From positions 1 through 7,185 of the forward strand of contig JAFGNI010000523.1 of the NCBI GenBank assembly GCA_016927095.1: DNA of 7,185 bases, read 5' to 3'. This document shows positions 6,436 to 7,185 of the stretch, one piece after another. Under the pieces are notes generated by a model, which saw nothing but the letters and a program-made list of their open reading frames with translations, did no database searches and was not told the DNA's origin. The stretch comes from Anaerolineae bacterium (GTDB lineage Bacteria > Chloroflexota > Anaerolineae > B4-G1 > SLSP01). Numbering within the stretch: position 1 is the stretch's first letter; the number at the start of each line of letters is the position of its first letter. The position numbers and the translations under genes are program-made.

Positions 6436-7185
6436 ATGGCAGCTAAGAAAGTCACGAAAGTCGTCCTGGCCTATTCCGGTGGTCTCGATACATCCTGCAT
6501 CGTCCCATGGCTGATTGAGAACTACGATTGCGAGGTTGTCACCTTCACCGCCGACCTCGGGCAGGAGGAGGAGCTCGATGGCCTGCCGGAGAAGGCCAAG
6601 GTCAGCGGCGCGGTTAAGGCCTATGTCGAGGATCTGCGCCAGGAGTTTCTTAACGACTTCGTCTTCCCCACCATGCGGGCCGGCGCCATCTACGAGCGCC
6701 AGTACTTGCTGGGCACCTCCTTTGCGCGCCCGCTGATCTCCAAACGCTTGGTCGAGATCGCGGAGCTCGAGGGCGCCGACGCCATCGCCCACGGCGCCAC
6801 GGGCAAGGGCAACGACCAGGTCCGCTTCGAGCTTGGCGTGATGGCTCTCAACCCGCGCCTCACCGTCATTGCCCCGTGGCGTGAGTGGTCCATTCGCTCC
6901 CGCGAGGACGCGCTGGAGTACGCTACGTCCCATGGCGTCCCCGTGACGGCGACCGGCAAGTCCAAGTACAGCCGCGACCGCAACATCTGGCACCTAAGCC
7001 ACGAGGGCCACATTCTGGAGAACCCGTGGCTAGAACCCGAGGAGGATATGTTCCAGCTGACGGTTGCGCCGGAGAAGGCGCCCGATACCCCGCGCTACGT
7101 CGAGATCGACTACAAGTCGGGCATTCCCGTCCGTGTTGACGGCGTGGCGCACGGCCCCGTCGAGCTGGTGACCTACTTGAACAAG
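6436..7185 (+). CDS. argG: Argininosuccinate synthase, N-terminal part
   Basis: ArgG joins citrulline and aspartate using ATP to give argininosuccinate, the penultimate step of arginine synthesis in the cytoplasm. The frame is open to the window end: 250 codons of a protein usually about 400 long, so the 3' end lies beyond. Visible family motifs are the ATP pyrophosphatase loop [10 protein letters not shown] (11-20), [10 protein letters not shown] (37-46), [16 protein letters not shown] (86-101), [14 protein letters not shown] (119-132), IAPWREW (145-151), [14 protein letters not shown] (178-191) and PEEDMFQLT (201-209). The start follows a strong Shine-Dalgarno 15 bases after the GNAT stop, so the gene is probably co-transcribed with its upstream neighbours. 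No odd insertions or missing catalytic motifs were seen in the part present. Confidence 0.97.
   Translation, partial: MAAKKVTKVVLAYSGGLDTSCIVPWLIENYDCEVVTFTADLGQEEELDGLPEKAKVSGAVKAYVEDLRQEFLNDFVFPTMRAGAIYERQYLLGTSFARPLISKRLVEIAELEGADAIAHGATGKGNDQVRFELGVMALNPRLTVIAPWREWSIRSREDALEYATSHGVPVTATGKSKYSRDRNIWHLSHEGHILENPWLEPEEDMFQLTVAPEKAPDTPRYVEIDYKSGIPVRVDGVAHGPVELVTYLNK

Overview
The window is a GC-rich stretch lying on one strand throughout, with five closely spaced plus-strand genes for arginine and carbamoyl-phosphate synthesis. In order they are the 3' end of carA (1-501), carB (502-3882), an M20 metallo-hydrolase of the LysK/ArgE type (3869-4978), a three-domain GNAT acetyltransferase of the Eis-like architecture (5047-6420), and the 5' part of argG (6436 to the window end). 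The gene order, the LysK-like hydrolase motifs, the style of the GNAT protein and the short AACGTT repeats together suggest a member of the Chloroflexota, probably Anaerolineae-like. That placement is inferred from remembered family sequences and was not computed.

The spacing looks like one operon. carA and carB abut (TAG then ATG with no gap). carB overlaps the hydrolase by 14 bases, with a very strong Shine-Dalgarno inside carB. The GNAT gene follows after 68 bases, and argG after 15 bases with a good Shine-Dalgarno. I found no terminator or convincing promoter inside the block. CarA and CarB make carbamoyl phosphate from glutamine, bicarbonate and ATP. The hydrolase releases ornithine (and possibly lysine) from its carrier or protecting group. 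The ornithine carbamoyltransferase step that joins the two is not in the window. ArgG then condenses citrulline with aspartate. The GNAT protein has no assigned step.

The unusual part is inside the carbamoyl-phosphate synthase genes. Against remembered E. coli sequences, CarA and CarB carry three loop expansions: about 60 residues in CarA, about 26 residues near CarB residue 880, and 29 residues in the CarB allosteric domain. The last is an 87-base in-frame block flanked by a perfect 8-base direct repeat and built around a perfect 22-base palindrome. It looks like a small palindromic element inserted in frame into an essential enzyme. The 26-residue block is also flanked by a short in-frame direct repeat. 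Removing one repeat copy plus the block brings both CarB loops close to the usual family length. Separately, a tandem 8-base AACGTT repeat begins at the carB stop codon and is translated as the first residues of the hydrolase, and a short GGATGA-type repeat starts over the hydrolase stop codon.
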